NCBI RefSeq assembly: GCF_009388985.1
Contig: NZ_CP036422.1
Span: forward strand, 62,001 to 126,000
Direction: 5' to 3'
Length of the DNA: 64,000 bases
Origin: Halioglobus maricola
Lineage (GTDB): Bacteria; Pseudomonadota; Gammaproteobacteria; Pseudomonadales; Halieaceae
Shown piece by piece: positions 9,820 through 18,176 of the stretch. A program made the translations under genes and the position numbers. Position 1 is the stretch's first letter, and every line of letters begins with the position of its first letter. The notes under the pieces are model-generated. The model searched no databases, had not been told where the DNA came from, and was given only the letters and a program-made list of their open reading frames with translations.

Positions 9820-10666
9820 GTCCTATCTGCGACAAGATATCGCCGCGTCAGAGGGGCTGGCGAATACGTCCTCTGCGATTCTGTCCTGGGGCGAGCAGCT
9901 CGCAGCCAGTGCCGCGCAAGATGATATTTTTCGCAACAAGGAAGGGCGTAAAACCCTGCGTTTTTCGATAGGCAGCAAGTCGTTCTTTCTCAAGTTGCAC
10001 AGCGGTGTGGGCTGGGGGGAGATTGTTAAGAACCTGCTGCAATTACGCTTACCGATTCTGGGTGCGAGCAATGAGTACCGGGCGGTGTTGGCCCTGTCTG
10101 AACTAGGGGTCGATACGATGTCCGTCGCGGCCTATGCCAGCAGCGGTGCTAATCCGGCGCAACAGCATTCCCTGATTGTTACCGATGATCTCGTCGGTAC
10201 GGTTAGCCTCGAAGACTATTGCATGGATTGGGCCAGTGCCCCGCCGGAGTATTCCACGCGGCTGAAGATTCTGCTCAAACTGGCTGACAGCGCCGGCCGC
10301 ATGCATCGGGCCGGTATCAATCATCGCGACTTTTATATCTGCCATTTTCATCTGGATGAGAGCACGCTGGACCAACCCCGGCCGACCTGTCACATCATTG
10401 ACCTGCACCGCGCGCAGTTGCGCGCGCGGACACCCAGGCGCTGGCGAGTAAAAGATATTGCCGGGCTCTATTTCTCAGCCATGGATTGTGGCCTGAGCAG
10501 GCGAGACCTCTTCCGGTTTATCCATCACTACACACCCGGCGGGTTGCGTGCTGCAATGCGCGAAGACGCCAGCTTTTGGGGGGCGGTTGAGCGCACTGCG
10601 CAGAAGCTGTATCGCCGGGTACATGGTCGTGAGCCGCCAGCACTGATGGCACGGGGCCGGTCTTGA
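9812..10666 (+). CDS. waaP: LPS core heptose(I) kinase
   Basis: Protein-kinase-like enzyme that phosphorylates O-4 of heptose I in the inner core; in Pseudomonas this step is needed for a stable outer membrane. The 284-residue protein has the kinase-like lysine region FSIGSKSFFLKLHSGVGWGE. The catalytic loop is HRDFYICHF near residue 172, with H, D and the following metal-binding HIIDLHRAQLR. The ATG at 9812 sits inside the end of waaG (8-base overlap); an in-frame GTG/ATG-like start farther upstream (9788) would lengthen that overlap and is less likely. Its stop overlaps the TTG of the next kinase-like gene. Confidence 0.92.
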   Translation: MPESYLRQDIAASEGLANTSSAILSWGEQLAASAAQDDIFRNKEGRKTLRFSIGSKSFFLKLHSGVGWGEIVKNLLQLRLPILGASNEYRAVLALSELGVDTMSVAAYASSGANPAQQHSLIVTDDLVGTVSLEDYCMDWASAPPEYSTRLKILLKLADSAGRMHRAGINHRDFYICHFHLDESTLDQPRPTCHIIDLHRAQLRARTPRRWRVKDIAGLYFSAMDCGLSRRDLFRFIHHYTPGGLRAAMREDASFWGAVERTAQKLYRRVHGREPPALMARGRS

Positions 10667-11421
10667 TTCGCCTGCTGCGGGGCGAAGATATCGTCGGGCT
10701 GGGAAGTGCCGGGCTGGCGAATGCTGAAGGTACACAAGCCTGGCTTGAATCGGTCGGCGAAGTCGTCAAGCGGGACCGGCACTCAATGGTAGCCCTGGCG
10801 AATCTGGATGGACGGTTCAGTTACTGTAAATACTATCGCCCAAAAGGCATGTTGCAGCGCCTTCAGTTTCGTTTTGGCGGCGGCCGTGCTGTCGCAGCTT
10901 TCGACAGCGCCCAGGCGCTGGTGTCGGCAGGCATTGAGGTTCCATCGCCAAGGGCGTGCGCCCTGCTTGAAGACGGTATGCTGTTGGTTACCGAGGCATT
11001 TGAGGAAGCGAGCGATCTCAAGAGTTTGTGGCAAGCGGGCCAATCTGAAGATCGCCTCGCGCAGTTGATGGCCCATGCCGGCGCGGTGCTGGCCAGCCTG
11101 CATGAGGCAGGGTTCAGCCATGGAGATGCAAAGTGGAGTAATTTTCTGGTAGCGGGCACAGCGATGTATCTGGTTGATCTTGAGGCAGTGCTTACCAGTG
11201 CGCCGGCAGCCAGCAGCGGGGTTCGTGACATCGCTCGTTTTACCCTGAACGCGGAGGATATGGGCCTGGCACCAGAGCACTTCAGTGCCTTTCTGGATGT
11301 GTACGCGGAGGATCGTTCAATCCCGCGCTGCGATATCGAGGTTCGAATACAGCCACTACTGAGCAAGTTGCGTGCACGGCACATGACCAAGTACGGGGCC
11401 CGTGGGCATCCCCTGGTCTAG
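10663..11421 (+). CDS. LPS kinase-like protein (Kdo/heptose kinase, InaA-WapP superfamily)
   Basis: 252-residue soluble protein of the lipopolysaccharide kinase superfamily. The catalytic loop is SHGDAKWSNFLV near residues 155-166 (H and D plus the Asn) and the metal-binding segment is MYLVDLEAVL. It lacks a signal peptide. The start codon is TTG, overlapping the waaP stop (TTGA), so it is coupled to waaP and probably phosphorylates a second core sugar, as WapP or KdkA do. I cannot tell which. Its stop lies in a CTAG shared with the stop of the opposing sulfotransferase gene. Confidence 0.8.
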   Translation: MIRLLRGEDIVGLGSAGLANAEGTQAWLESVGEVVKRDRHSMVALANLDGRFSYCKYYRPKGMLQRLQFRFGGGRAVAAFDSAQALVSAGIEVPSPRACALLEDGMLLVTEAFEEASDLKSLWQAGQSEDRLAQLMAHAGAVLASLHEAGFSHGDAKWSNFLVAGTAMYLVDLEAVLTSAPAASSGVRDIARFTLNAEDMGLAPEHFSAFLDVYAEDRSIPRCDIEVRIQPLLSKLRARHMTKYGARGHPLV

Positions 11422-12131
11422 TCGTAGCGGTACCCGAAAGCGTCAATATCTTCTGCGTAAACTTGCGCCACTCGTTGGCGTGAATCCATTGAATAGGCAG
11501 TCTGGTAAGGTTCTGAGCGACTCTGGTTCAGATGCGGTAATGTTCGTTCGACTCCCAGTGCTTGCGCGATGCTGATGAAATCTTCCTGCAAGTTTTCGAA
11601 GCGGCCCACGTAGTCCATGTCTATCTGACCAAACATGTTTCTCAGGAATACGATCTGGGGGGTGAACAGGGCATTGCGCCTGATGTTCTCGGGGGTCATC
11701 CAGTCCAATACGAAAGCGTCGAAGGACTCAAAGCTGCGTACGAATTCCGACCAGTGGCTGTCTTCCTCACTCGCTGCTGAGCCGCCCTTGTGGAGATAGG
11801 TGTAAGCAGAAAGCGCGCGGTCCCAGGGATTGCGAACAAACGTGAACTTGAAGTAGCGCCGGTACTTGTCGGGATCGAGTTGCTGATACCAGTCGGCGGG
11901 GGCATGCTCCACGGACTTCACATCGAACATTCCCCTTACCACGCTGCGTCCAGCAGACTTGGGCACGTGGATAAACAGTGCTTTGTGATCGTCGAAGCAC
12001 GGCTGATATATCGCCTTGCCCTTAATGATGCGCTCGATATGGCGTTGCTGATATTGCGGCGCGTAGGAGAGCAGCATTTTTCTTTCCTGCGCGGGCATGA
12101 GTCGCCACAGCAGATTAGTGAGAAGGTTCAT
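11418..12131 (-). CDS. Sulfotransferase family protein (Sulfotransfer_2 type)
   Basis: 237-residue protein with the PAPS-binding 5'-phosphosulfate loop FIHVPKSAGRSV near residues 51-62 and the 3'-phosphate motif FKFTFVRNPWDRALSAY near 94-110. These are hallmarks of carbohydrate sulfotransferases of the HNK-1/chondroitin type. The ATG at 12131 overlaps the upstream kinase-like gene by four bases (ATGA); a longer frame to 12236 exists but would run deep into that gene. Given its place between LPS core genes it probably sulfates a surface sugar. The acceptor is unknown. It ends tail-to-tail with the 10663-11421 gene. Confidence 0.85.
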   Translation of the reverse strand: MNLLTNLLWRLMPAQERKMLLSYAPQYQQRHIERIIKGKAIYQPCFDDHKALFIHVPKSAGRSVVRGMFDVKSVEHAPADWYQQLDPDKYRRYFKFTFVRNPWDRALSAYTYLHKGGSAASEEDSHWSEFVRSFESFDAFVLDWMTPENIRRNALFTPQIVFLRNMFGQIDMDYVGRFENLQEDFISIAQALGVERTLPHLNQSRSEPYQTAYSMDSRQRVAQVYAEDIDAFGYRYD

Positions 12132-12859
12132 TCGAGTTTCCCCTTCGCCCGGAGGCGGTCCATGGCCCAGTCGTAGGCGCGCAGGCCCAATACTCTTGCC
12201 TCGGTGTCGCTGAAGTCTGTCATGCGAGCACGCCACTGCAGGAAAAACCGCATTCGATCGCGGTCGGACAGGTCGCAGGGCAGCAGCATATTGAGCTGCA
12301 TGATGTTGCGCAAAATGGCACGGCCCTCGGCGGGTGTCTTATAGATATTGCGTTCGTTGTCGATCAGAGCGAAAGCAAATTGGCCCTCGGAATAATCTGC
12401 CATCACATTGCTTGTGCGCAGGTCGCCGTGGACGAAGCCGGCGGCGTGCATGCGGCCGATAAAATCACCGAGTTCGCGCAGCAGCTGCCTGCGGCGAGTG
12501 AGTGCTTCGCCGGCCCGCTCGGTCAGCGTATGCCGCAGCCAGGTGGTTACGCCTTCCCCCGCGACTGTGGCGCTGAAAAGATACTCGCGTCCGCCCGAGA
12601 GCCGGCCCCACGCGAGGTTCTCAGGCGCGGTAAAGCCTGCCTGTCGCAATAGGTCGTTGTGATGTCGGGCGCGAGTGGCGCGCGAGCCCCGCACGATGGC
12701 TTTGAGGCGCTCTAGTGGGCCGCGCGGAAGAAATTCCTTGTAGTACACGTCGCCGTCACCATTCACCGCTACGCGAGCATGGACCGAGCTTCCCACCAGA
12801 CGCCAGCCCTCGGGCATTCGTTCGTCCGCAATAGTGTCGGCAATGAGCTGGTAGTTCAT
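12128..12859 (-). CDS. LPS kinase-like phosphotransferase (InaA-like)
   Basis: 243-residue kinase-like protein. The nucleotide-binding lysine region is VYYKEFLPRGPLERLK near residues 39-54. The catalytic loop is FVHGDLRTSNVM near residues 144-155, and FALIDNERNIYK is the DFG-equivalent (ALIDNE). It belongs to the same broad superfamily as the products of 9812-10666 and 10663-11421, so it is the third such kinase in 3 kb. It overlaps its neighbours by four bases on each side, which ties it to the membrane protein and the sulfotransferase. Likely role: phosphorylation of an LPS sugar; inferred from family and place. Confidence 0.78.
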   Translation of the reverse strand: MNYQLIADTIADERMPEGWRLVGSSVHARVAVNGDGDVYYKEFLPRGPLERLKAIVRGSRATRARHHNDLLRQAGFTAPENLAWGRLSGGREYLFSATVAGEGVTTWLRHTLTERAGEALTRRRQLLRELGDFIGRMHAAGFVHGDLRTSNVMADYSEGQFAFALIDNERNIYKTPAEGRAILRNIMQLNMLLPCDLSDRDRMRFFLQWRARMTDFSDTEARVLGLRAYDWAMDRLRAKGKLE

Positions 12860-14370
12860 TGATCGGCGACAGGTACTATCGCTACCCGCCCCTTCTTGGG
12901 GTTATCGCTGGCAAAAGTTTTGGTTTCGCGAAGCTGGTTGGCTGTGAGGAAGTTGGCCCATTGTTGTTCGTGGCGGTTGCGCACGTAAATGACGAGATAG
13001 TCTTTGCTCTGCCAGTTTCGCTTCTTCGCAACCAGTGCGTCCAACTTGAATTCCTGCCCCAGGGCAGTCGACCAGTCGAACGTCCGTTCGCTGAAGTAGG
13101 CGATGTATTTCTCGTTACTCGCAATGCTCACGTCAGTCGCAGTATTCTCTCGCACCCACTCGGTAGCATCGCGGACGAAGAGTTTGTCGCGATCGCCGGT
13201 GACCACAGTATCCAGGCTCATTCCGACCAACAGCACTAGGACTATTGCCTTGCGCCAGCCTCCTGCTCCCCACAGCGTATTCAGTAAAAACGGTAGGTAG
13301 AGCAACAGGAACAAGACCAGTTGCATGCTATACCGCTCGAGCATGAAGCGATTGATAAGCATGAACAGGGCCAGGTAGAGCAGGGCGATCAGCGCGTGGG
13401 CACGCAGCAGGGTAACGTCGTCCCGGCGCAGCCGGCCGAGCATTCCCGACAATCTCCCCCAGATCAGCACGATCATCCACGGCCATGTGATCGCGCGGCA
13501 GATGTTAATCGCCAGAATGGCCGACAGGCCTGCGATGACAGCTATGGACGCGTCTTCCAGGGCGGTGAACTCAAGCATTGCCTCGCCAGCGTTCCTGGAC
13601 AGTGTGGTGAAATGGTCTGGGAATGCCTGAAGCCGGTCCAGGTACCTTTCTATGGCGGGAAAGAGGGTTGTGTTGTCGCCGATACTGCGGTGGTAGAGAA
13701 GTATACCGCCGCCAGCAGCGACGATGGCCACGAGCTGCGGCACCAGCAATTGGAGGCTATGGCGTAAGCGTTGGTCCAGGTTCCGGGTAAAAAGCAGCGC
13801 CAGTGGTGCCAGGGCGGCGAAGAACAGCCCTTCAAAGCGGAACAGGCTCGCGAGCACGATGTAACTAAACCAGCGGATCTGGTACTTGAGCGCGGGATTG
13901 CGCAGGTAGAGCAGCAATTCGCGAAAGGCTAGCAGAAGGAGAGCCCAGTAGATTGGATCTCGCATGATCGAACTTCGAAGGTGGTTCAGCATCGGGTGCG
14001 AAAGCACAACGACGGCTCCGATCAGCTGTACTCGACGGTCCCCCCCGAGCACGTGGATTACGGCGACGAAGCCGGTACAGAGCACGGCATAGAACAGTGT
14101 CGTTAGAATCTGACCCGCCCACAGTATGGGGAGCCCCGTCCACTTGTGTATGAGCGCGATGCAGATGGAGAGTAGAGGTCGTCCGAATTCCTGTTGGCTG
14201 GCCGCGAAACCGTGCTGCAAGTAGGCATCCGCCGCACGCAGGTATATGATAGCGTCCCGATTGATCAGCGGATCCATAGCGATCAGCCAGGCCGAGAGGA
14301 TCAGGCTTGCACCGAATACCCAGCGGTAGTCGAGGTGGGGCAGGTAAGTTGAAGTGGCGTTTGGATGCAC
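12856..14370 (-). CDS. Polytopic membrane protein, probable GT-C-type glycosyltransferase
   Basis: 504 residues with about ten or more hydrophobic segments, then a soluble C-terminal domain of about 110 residues. Near the N-terminus an acidic residue follows the first membrane helix (DPLINRDAIIYLRAADAY). Further on FRFEGLFFA resembles the R-x-E-G signature seen in many GT-C enzymes that use polyprenyl-phosphate sugars on the periplasmic side. These point to a GT-C fold, not to a named family such as ArnT. The start is GTG at 14370; no strong ribosome site is visible. First gene of the minus-strand operon with the kinase-like and sulfotransferase genes. Function uncertain. Confidence 0.65.
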   Translation of the reverse strand: MHPNATSTYLPHLDYRWVFGASLILSAWLIAMDPLINRDAIIYLRAADAYLQHGFAASQQEFGRPLLSICIALIHKWTGLPILWAGQILTTLFYAVLCTGFVAVIHVLGGDRRVQLIGAVVVLSHPMLNHLRSSIMRDPIYWALLLLAFRELLLYLRNPALKYQIRWFSYIVLASLFRFEGLFFAALAPLALLFTRNLDQRLRHSLQLLVPQLVAIVAAGGGILLYHRSIGDNTTLFPAIERYLDRLQAFPDHFTTLSRNAGEAMLEFTALEDASIAVIAGLSAILAINICRAITWPWMIVLIWGRLSGMLGRLRRDDVTLLRAHALIALLYLALFMLINRFMLERYSMQLVLFLLLYLPFLLNTLWGAGGWRKAIVLVLLVGMSLDTVVTGDRDKLFVRDATEWVRENTATDVSIASNEKYIAYFSERTFDWSTALGQEFKLDALVAKKRNWQSKDYLVIYVRNRHEQQWANFLTANQLRETKTFASDNPKKGRVAIVPVADQ

Positions 14371-14448
14371 GTCGTTGACTGGCTCTGTTTGCGGTTAGTC
14401 TAACGCTCGCAACCTATGGAAACCAGCATCGCCGCAGCAGGAGTAATT

Positions 14449-15321
14449 TTGGCAGAGAAAATTTTGATAACCGGCGCCGGCGGCCAATTGGGCCGGGAGC
14501 TATTGCGAGCAGCGCCAGAGGATTTCCACTGCGTGGGCTTGACCCGCGCAGAACTCGATATTGGTGACGCAGCAGCGGTCACCGAACTGATCGGCCGGGA
14601 GCAACCGGCGGCGGTGATAAATGCCGCCGCTTATACGGCCGTCGATCGCGCCGAGGACGACTCCGAAGCCGCTCACCGAATCAATGCTGACGGCGCGGGC
14701 AACCTGGCTCGAGCGTGTCAGGCTAATGGCGCCCGGCTGCTACATGTGTCTACAGACTTTGTCTTTGACGGTACTGCCAGCACACCTTACAAACCTGAAG
14801 ATCCCACCGCGCCTCTGGGCACCTATGGGCGCAGCAAACTGGCGGGCGAAGAACAGGTGCTCGCGGCGGCGCCACGCAGCCTGATTATGCGCACTGGCTG
14901 GGTGTACTCGGCCTACGGGGCCAATTTTGTGAAGACGATGCTGCGCCTGATGAGTGAGCGCGACAGTCTGGGTGTGGTGACCGACCAGGTGGGTACGCCC
15001 ACCTGGGCCCAGGGCCTGGCCCAGTCGCTATGGCAGGCAACTCGCCAGCCTGCACTGGCGGGTATCTACCACTGGTCCGATGCGGGTGTGTGTAGTTGGT
15101 ACGATTTCGCGCTGGCAATTGCAGAAGAGGGCGAAGCTTGCGGGCTGCTCGCCGGGCAGCCGGCTATTAATCCTATTCCCGCGTCTGATTACCCCACGCC
15201 CGCAGCCCGGCCTTCTTTCAGTGTGCTGGACAAAAGCGCGAGTTGGCGGGATCTTGAATTGAAAGGCATACATTGGCGCGTTCAACTGCGCGCGATGCTG
15301 CAGGATTTAAAGGAGTTGTAG
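14449..15321 (+). CDS. rfbD: dTDP-4-dehydrorhamnose reductase
   Basis: Last step of dTDP-L-rhamnose synthesis, NADPH-dependent reduction of the 4-keto sugar. Short-chain-dehydrogenase fold with the N-terminal ILITGAGGQLGRELL dinucleotide loop, the STDFVFDG strand and the catalytic YGRSKLAGE (Y-x3-K). I chose the TTG at 14449, 290 codons: it has AGGAG five bases upstream and gives the standard N-terminus (MAEKILITG). An in-frame ATG at 14416 adds 11 residues but has no ribosome site. Stop is immediately followed by the rfbB start. Confidence 0.93.
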   Translation: MAEKILITGAGGQLGRELLRAAPEDFHCVGLTRAELDIGDAAAVTELIGREQPAAVINAAAYTAVDRAEDDSEAAHRINADGAGNLARACQANGARLLHVSTDFVFDGTASTPYKPEDPTAPLGTYGRSKLAGEEQVLAAAPRSLIMRTGWVYSAYGANFVKTMLRLMSERDSLGVVTDQVGTPTWAQGLAQSLWQATRQPALAGIYHWSDAGVCSWYDFALAIAEEGEACGLLAGQPAINPIPASDYPTPAARPSFSVLDKSASWRDLELKGIHWRVQLRAMLQDLKEL

Positions 15322-16389
15322 ATGGCCAGATCTCTATTGGTCACAGGCGCGGCCGGATTTATCGGCGCGAATTTTGTTCACCACTGGCGCGCCCAGCATC
15401 CGGAGGACCGGATCGTTGCGTACGACGCCCTGACTTACGCGGGTAACCGGGCCAACCTCGAAGCATTGGAAGGTACCGAGGGTTTCACGTTTGTCCACGC
15501 GGACATCTGCGATCAGGATGCAGTGTTTGCCTGCCTGCAGGCGCACGACGTCGACACGCTCGTCCATTTCGCAGCCGAAAGTCATGTGGACCGCTCCATC
15601 ACCGGCCCCGATGCGTTCATCGAAACAAATGTGGTGGGAACGCACAGCCTGCTCAAGGCGGCGCGCGATCACTGGCTCGCGGGCGATGAGCCCAGGCCAC
15701 ACCGCTTTCATCATGTTTCAACGGATGAAGTGTATGGCTCGCTCGCAGCAGATGCGCCGGGATTTTATGAGGAGCAGAAGTACGAGCCGAACTCGCCTTA
15801 TTCCGCCAGTAAGGCGGCCTCTGATCATCTGGTGCGAGCTTATCTGCACACTTATGGCCTGCAGGTGAGCACCAGCAACTGCTCCAATAACTATGGGCCT
15901 TACCATTTCCCGGAAAAGCTGATTCCCTTGTGTCTGACGAATATCCTGCGCGGCCTGCCCCTGCCAGTGTATGGCGATGGCAGTAATATTCGTGATTGGC
16001 TGTATGTTGCGGACCACTGTCGCGGTATTGAGAAAGTGATACTCGATGGTGTTGTAGGTGAGACCTACAACATCGGCGGCAACAATGAGTGGAACAACCT
16101 GGATATCGTTCAGCTGCTGTGTGATCAGCTTGATGCACGCTTTGCGGCTGACCCCTCCCTCTCCGTGCGCTTTCCGGATGCACCGCAGGCGAGTGGCAAA
16201 AGTGCCCGGGACCTGATTGCGTTTGTCGAAGATCGCGCCGGCCACGATTGGCGCTACGCGATCGATGCCTCGAAAATTAATGGGGAGCTCGGTTATTCGC
16301 CCGCCGAAACGTTTGAAACAGGCCTGGCCAAGACCCTGGATTGGTATCTATCCAATGAAAGCTGGTGGCGGCCGCTACTTAAGAACTAG
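15322..16389 (+). CDS. rfbB: dTDP-glucose 4,6-dehydratase
   Basis: Second step of dTDP-L-rhamnose synthesis; NAD-dependent conversion of dTDP-glucose to the 4-keto-6-deoxy sugar. 355 residues, normal length. Visible motifs: LLVTGAAGFIGANFVHHW (NAD loop), AAESHVDRSI, VSTDEVYGSL with the Thr-Asp-Glu catalytic set, and YSASKAASDHL (Y-x3-K). The ATG directly follows the rfbD stop, with AAAGGAG inside the end of rfbD as its ribosome site. The gene is convergent with rfbC. Confidence 0.96.
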   Translation: MARSLLVTGAAGFIGANFVHHWRAQHPEDRIVAYDALTYAGNRANLEALEGTEGFTFVHADICDQDAVFACLQAHDVDTLVHFAAESHVDRSITGPDAFIETNVVGTHSLLKAARDHWLAGDEPRPHRFHHVSTDEVYGSLAADAPGFYEEQKYEPNSPYSASKAASDHLVRAYLHTYGLQVSTSNCSNNYGPYHFPEKLIPLCLTNILRGLPLPVYGDGSNIRDWLYVADHCRGIEKVILDGVVGETYNIGGNNEWNNLDIVQLLCDQLDARFAADPSLSVRFPDAPQASGKSARDLIAFVEDRAGHDWRYAIDASKINGELGYSPAETFETGLAKTLDWYLSNESWWRPLLKN

Positions 16390-16409
16390 CGCAGCTGAAT
16401 AAGCTGCGC
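16389..16409. terminator. Hairpin between convergent rfbB and rfbC, possible bidirectional terminator
   Basis: GCGCAGCT (16389-16396) and AGCTGCGC (16402-16409) form a perfect 8-bp stem with loop GAATA. It starts at the rfbB stop and sits in the 27-base gap to the rfbC stop. A second hairpin, CAGAAGC/GCTTCTG, overlaps the rfbC stop. Neither is followed by a convincing run of T, so efficient intrinsic termination is doubtful. Confidence 0.35.
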
Positions 16410-16416
16410 GTTGCTG

Positions 16417-16962
16417 TTACAGAAGCGGCGCTTCTGCAAAAACCAGCCCTGCAGCATCCTTACCGGATAGCTGTGGCTTTTCTCCCGCGGGAATGGGCCA
16501 CTCAATTCCTACGCGTTGATCATCCCAGGCCAGTGAAATCTCACTGGCTGGATGGTAGATGTCCGTGCACTTGTATTGAAAGTCAGCGAAGTCTGACAAG
16601 ACGTAGAAGCCGTGGGCAAAGCCAGGTGGGACCCACAGCATCTGGTGATTCTCTGCACTCAGCTCCACTCCGTACCACTGGCCCACCGTGGGTGAGTCGT
16701 GGCGCATATCGACCACGGCGTCATAGACCGCACCTACGGTCACTCGCACCAGCTTGCCCTGAGTGTGTTCTCGCTGGTAGTGCATGCCGCGCAGGATGCC
16801 GCGGGCGGAGCGGGAGTGATTGTCTTGTACAAATTTGAGGTCAAAGCCCTCGTCGCGGAATGTCGCCGCGCTCCAGCTCTCCAGAAAAAAGCCGCGCTCA
16901 TCGCCAAACACCTGTGGCGTGACCAGGTATACGCCCTCGAGCGGGGTTGATTCAAACTTCAT
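16417..16962 (-). CDS. rfbC: dTDP-4-dehydrorhamnose 3,5-epimerase
   Basis: Third enzyme of dTDP-L-rhamnose synthesis; a cupin-fold epimerase. 181 residues. Motifs: [12 protein letters not shown] near the start, [18 protein letters not shown] with the catalytic His, [13 protein letters not shown], and [14 protein letters not shown]. The ATG at 16962 gives the standard N-terminus [11 protein letters not shown] and has a GGGGTGG-type ribosome site; an in-frame upstream ATG at 16983 would add seven atypical residues. The start lies 11 bases inside the end of rfbA, so the two are coupled. Confidence 0.95.
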   Translation of the reverse strand: MKFESTPLEGVYLVTPQVFGDERGFFLESWSAATFRDEGFDLKFVQDNHSRSARGILRGMHYQREHTQGKLVRVTVGAVYDAVVDMRHDSPTVGQWYGVELSAENHQMLWVPPGFAHGFYVLSDFADFQYKCTDIYHPASEISLAWDDQRVGIEWPIPAGEKPQLSGKDAAGLVFAEAPLL

Positions 16963-17857
16963 GGAACACCACCCCCTGTTCATTGAGCAGGCTTTTCAGG
17001 TACAGGCCATAACCGCTTTTTTCCAGCGGCGCCGCGAGGGCCAATAACTGCTCCTCGCTGATGAAACCCATACGAAACGCCACTTCTTCGGGGCAGGCGA
17101 TCTTCAGGCCCTGGCGCTCTTCGACAACGCGCACAAAGTTGGCCGCGTCGAGCAGCGAATTGTGGGTTCCCGTGTCCAGCCAGGCGCTGCCGCGACTCAT
17201 GACTTCCACTTTGAGGTCGCCCCGTGCCATATAGACCTTGTTAACGTCGGTGATCTCGAGCTCTCCGCGGTGTGAGGGCTCGATGCTCTTGGCAATTTCG
17301 ATGACGTCATTGTCGTAAAAATACAAGCCGGTAACCGCATAGTGGGATTTGGGCTCAGCCGGTTTCTCTTCGATGTCCTGTGCCACCCCATCAGCATCGA
17401 AGCTGACGACGCCGTAGCGCTCTGGGTCCTGGACGTAATAGGCGAACACCGAGGCCCCGGAGTCGCGTTGCGCCGCGCTCTTCAGTTTCAGGGTGAAACC
17501 ACCGCCGTAGAAGATGTTATCGCCGAGTACGAGGGCAACCCTGCTGTCGCCGATGAACTCCTCACCGAGGATAAATGCCTGTGCCAGGCCGTCCGGGCTT
17601 GGCTGCACCTGGTAGCTGATATTGATGCCCCATTTCGAGCCATCGCCCAGCAGGTCGGCGAAGGCCGCCTGGTCCCGTGGTGTGGTAATCACCAGAATGT
17701 CGCGGATGCCCGCCAGCATCAATGTTGCAAGCGGGTAGTAGATCATCGGTTTGTCGTAAACCGGCATCAACTGCTTGGAGACGGTGCTGGTGAGAGGATG
17801 GAGGCGGGTACCCGAACCGCCCGCGAGAATAATGCCCTTGTAGGGGGTAGTGCTCAT
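16952..17857 (-). CDS. rfbA: Glucose-1-phosphate thymidylyltransferase
   Basis: First step of dTDP-L-rhamnose synthesis: glucose-1-phosphate plus dTTP to dTDP-glucose. 301 residues. It shows the nucleotidyltransferase signature [17 protein letters not shown] at the N-terminus, then [17 protein letters not shown] and the metal-binding VLGDNIFYG. The frame is open back to 18100, but the ATG at 17857 (MSTTPYKG) gives the normal family start; the upstream 81 codons look like noncoding sequence. Transcribed with rfbC, convergent to rfbDB and divergent from the GT4 gene at 18177. Confidence 0.95.
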   Translation of the reverse strand: MSTTPYKGIILAGGSGTRLHPLTSTVSKQLMPVYDKPMIYYPLATLMLAGIRDILVITTPRDQAAFADLLGDGSKWGINISYQVQPSPDGLAQAFILGEEFIGDSRVALVLGDNIFYGGGFTLKLKSAAQRDSGASVFAYYVQDPERYGVVSFDADGVAQDIEEKPAEPKSHYAVTGLYFYDNDVIEIAKSIEPSHRGELEITDVNKVYMARGDLKVEVMSRGSAWLDTGTHNSLLDAANFVRVVEERQGLKIACPEEVAFRMGFISEEQLLALAAPLEKSGYGLYLKSLLNEQGVVFHEV

Positions 17858-18176
17858 AACGCTTGTCTTCAAACTGGCAAAGATGGCGATTATAGCGGCA
17901 TTGCGGCCGCGCTGCTTAACTTGCCGGAAAGACTGTACGGCCGTACAGGGGGGTGGATTTTTGACCACTTGGTGCTTAAAATCTAGCCCCTTTGCCGGCG
18001 TATTCAGGTGCTGGAACCGCCGGTCGATGCACAGAGCTGCAAAGCGCCAGCCATGCCCGTCTGAATAAGCCCCCCGAAAGTCGTAAGAGGAACACCCCAT
18101 CAGGCAAGTCGAAACACTACCCGCAGAGGCTCAACCACGTGTTGCAGCAGCACCTGCCGCCGTTCCGGGCAAGCCC
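17858..18176. other. 319-base intergenic region between divergent rfbA and GT4 genes
   Basis: No gene recognised. It holds a perfect 16-bp palindrome CTGTACGGCCGTACAG at 17933-17948 and a TTGACC hexamer at 17961. From 18087 the frame of the downstream glycosyltransferase is already open and reads sensibly. AGAGGA (18086-18091) lies seven bases before an in-frame ATC at 18099, so the last 80 bases may be coding through a rare start codon. Divergent promoters must lie here. Confidence 0.6.
17933..17948. promoter_or_regulatory. 16-bp perfect palindrome, candidate operator
   Basis: CTGTACGGCCGTACAG is self-complementary over its full length. It lies 75 bases upstream of rfbA and about 230 bases upstream of the divergent glycosyltransferase start. 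It could be a dimeric regulator's site controlling one or both directions. No regulator gene is adjacent. No T-run follows on either strand, so it is not a typical terminator. Confidence 0.35.
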
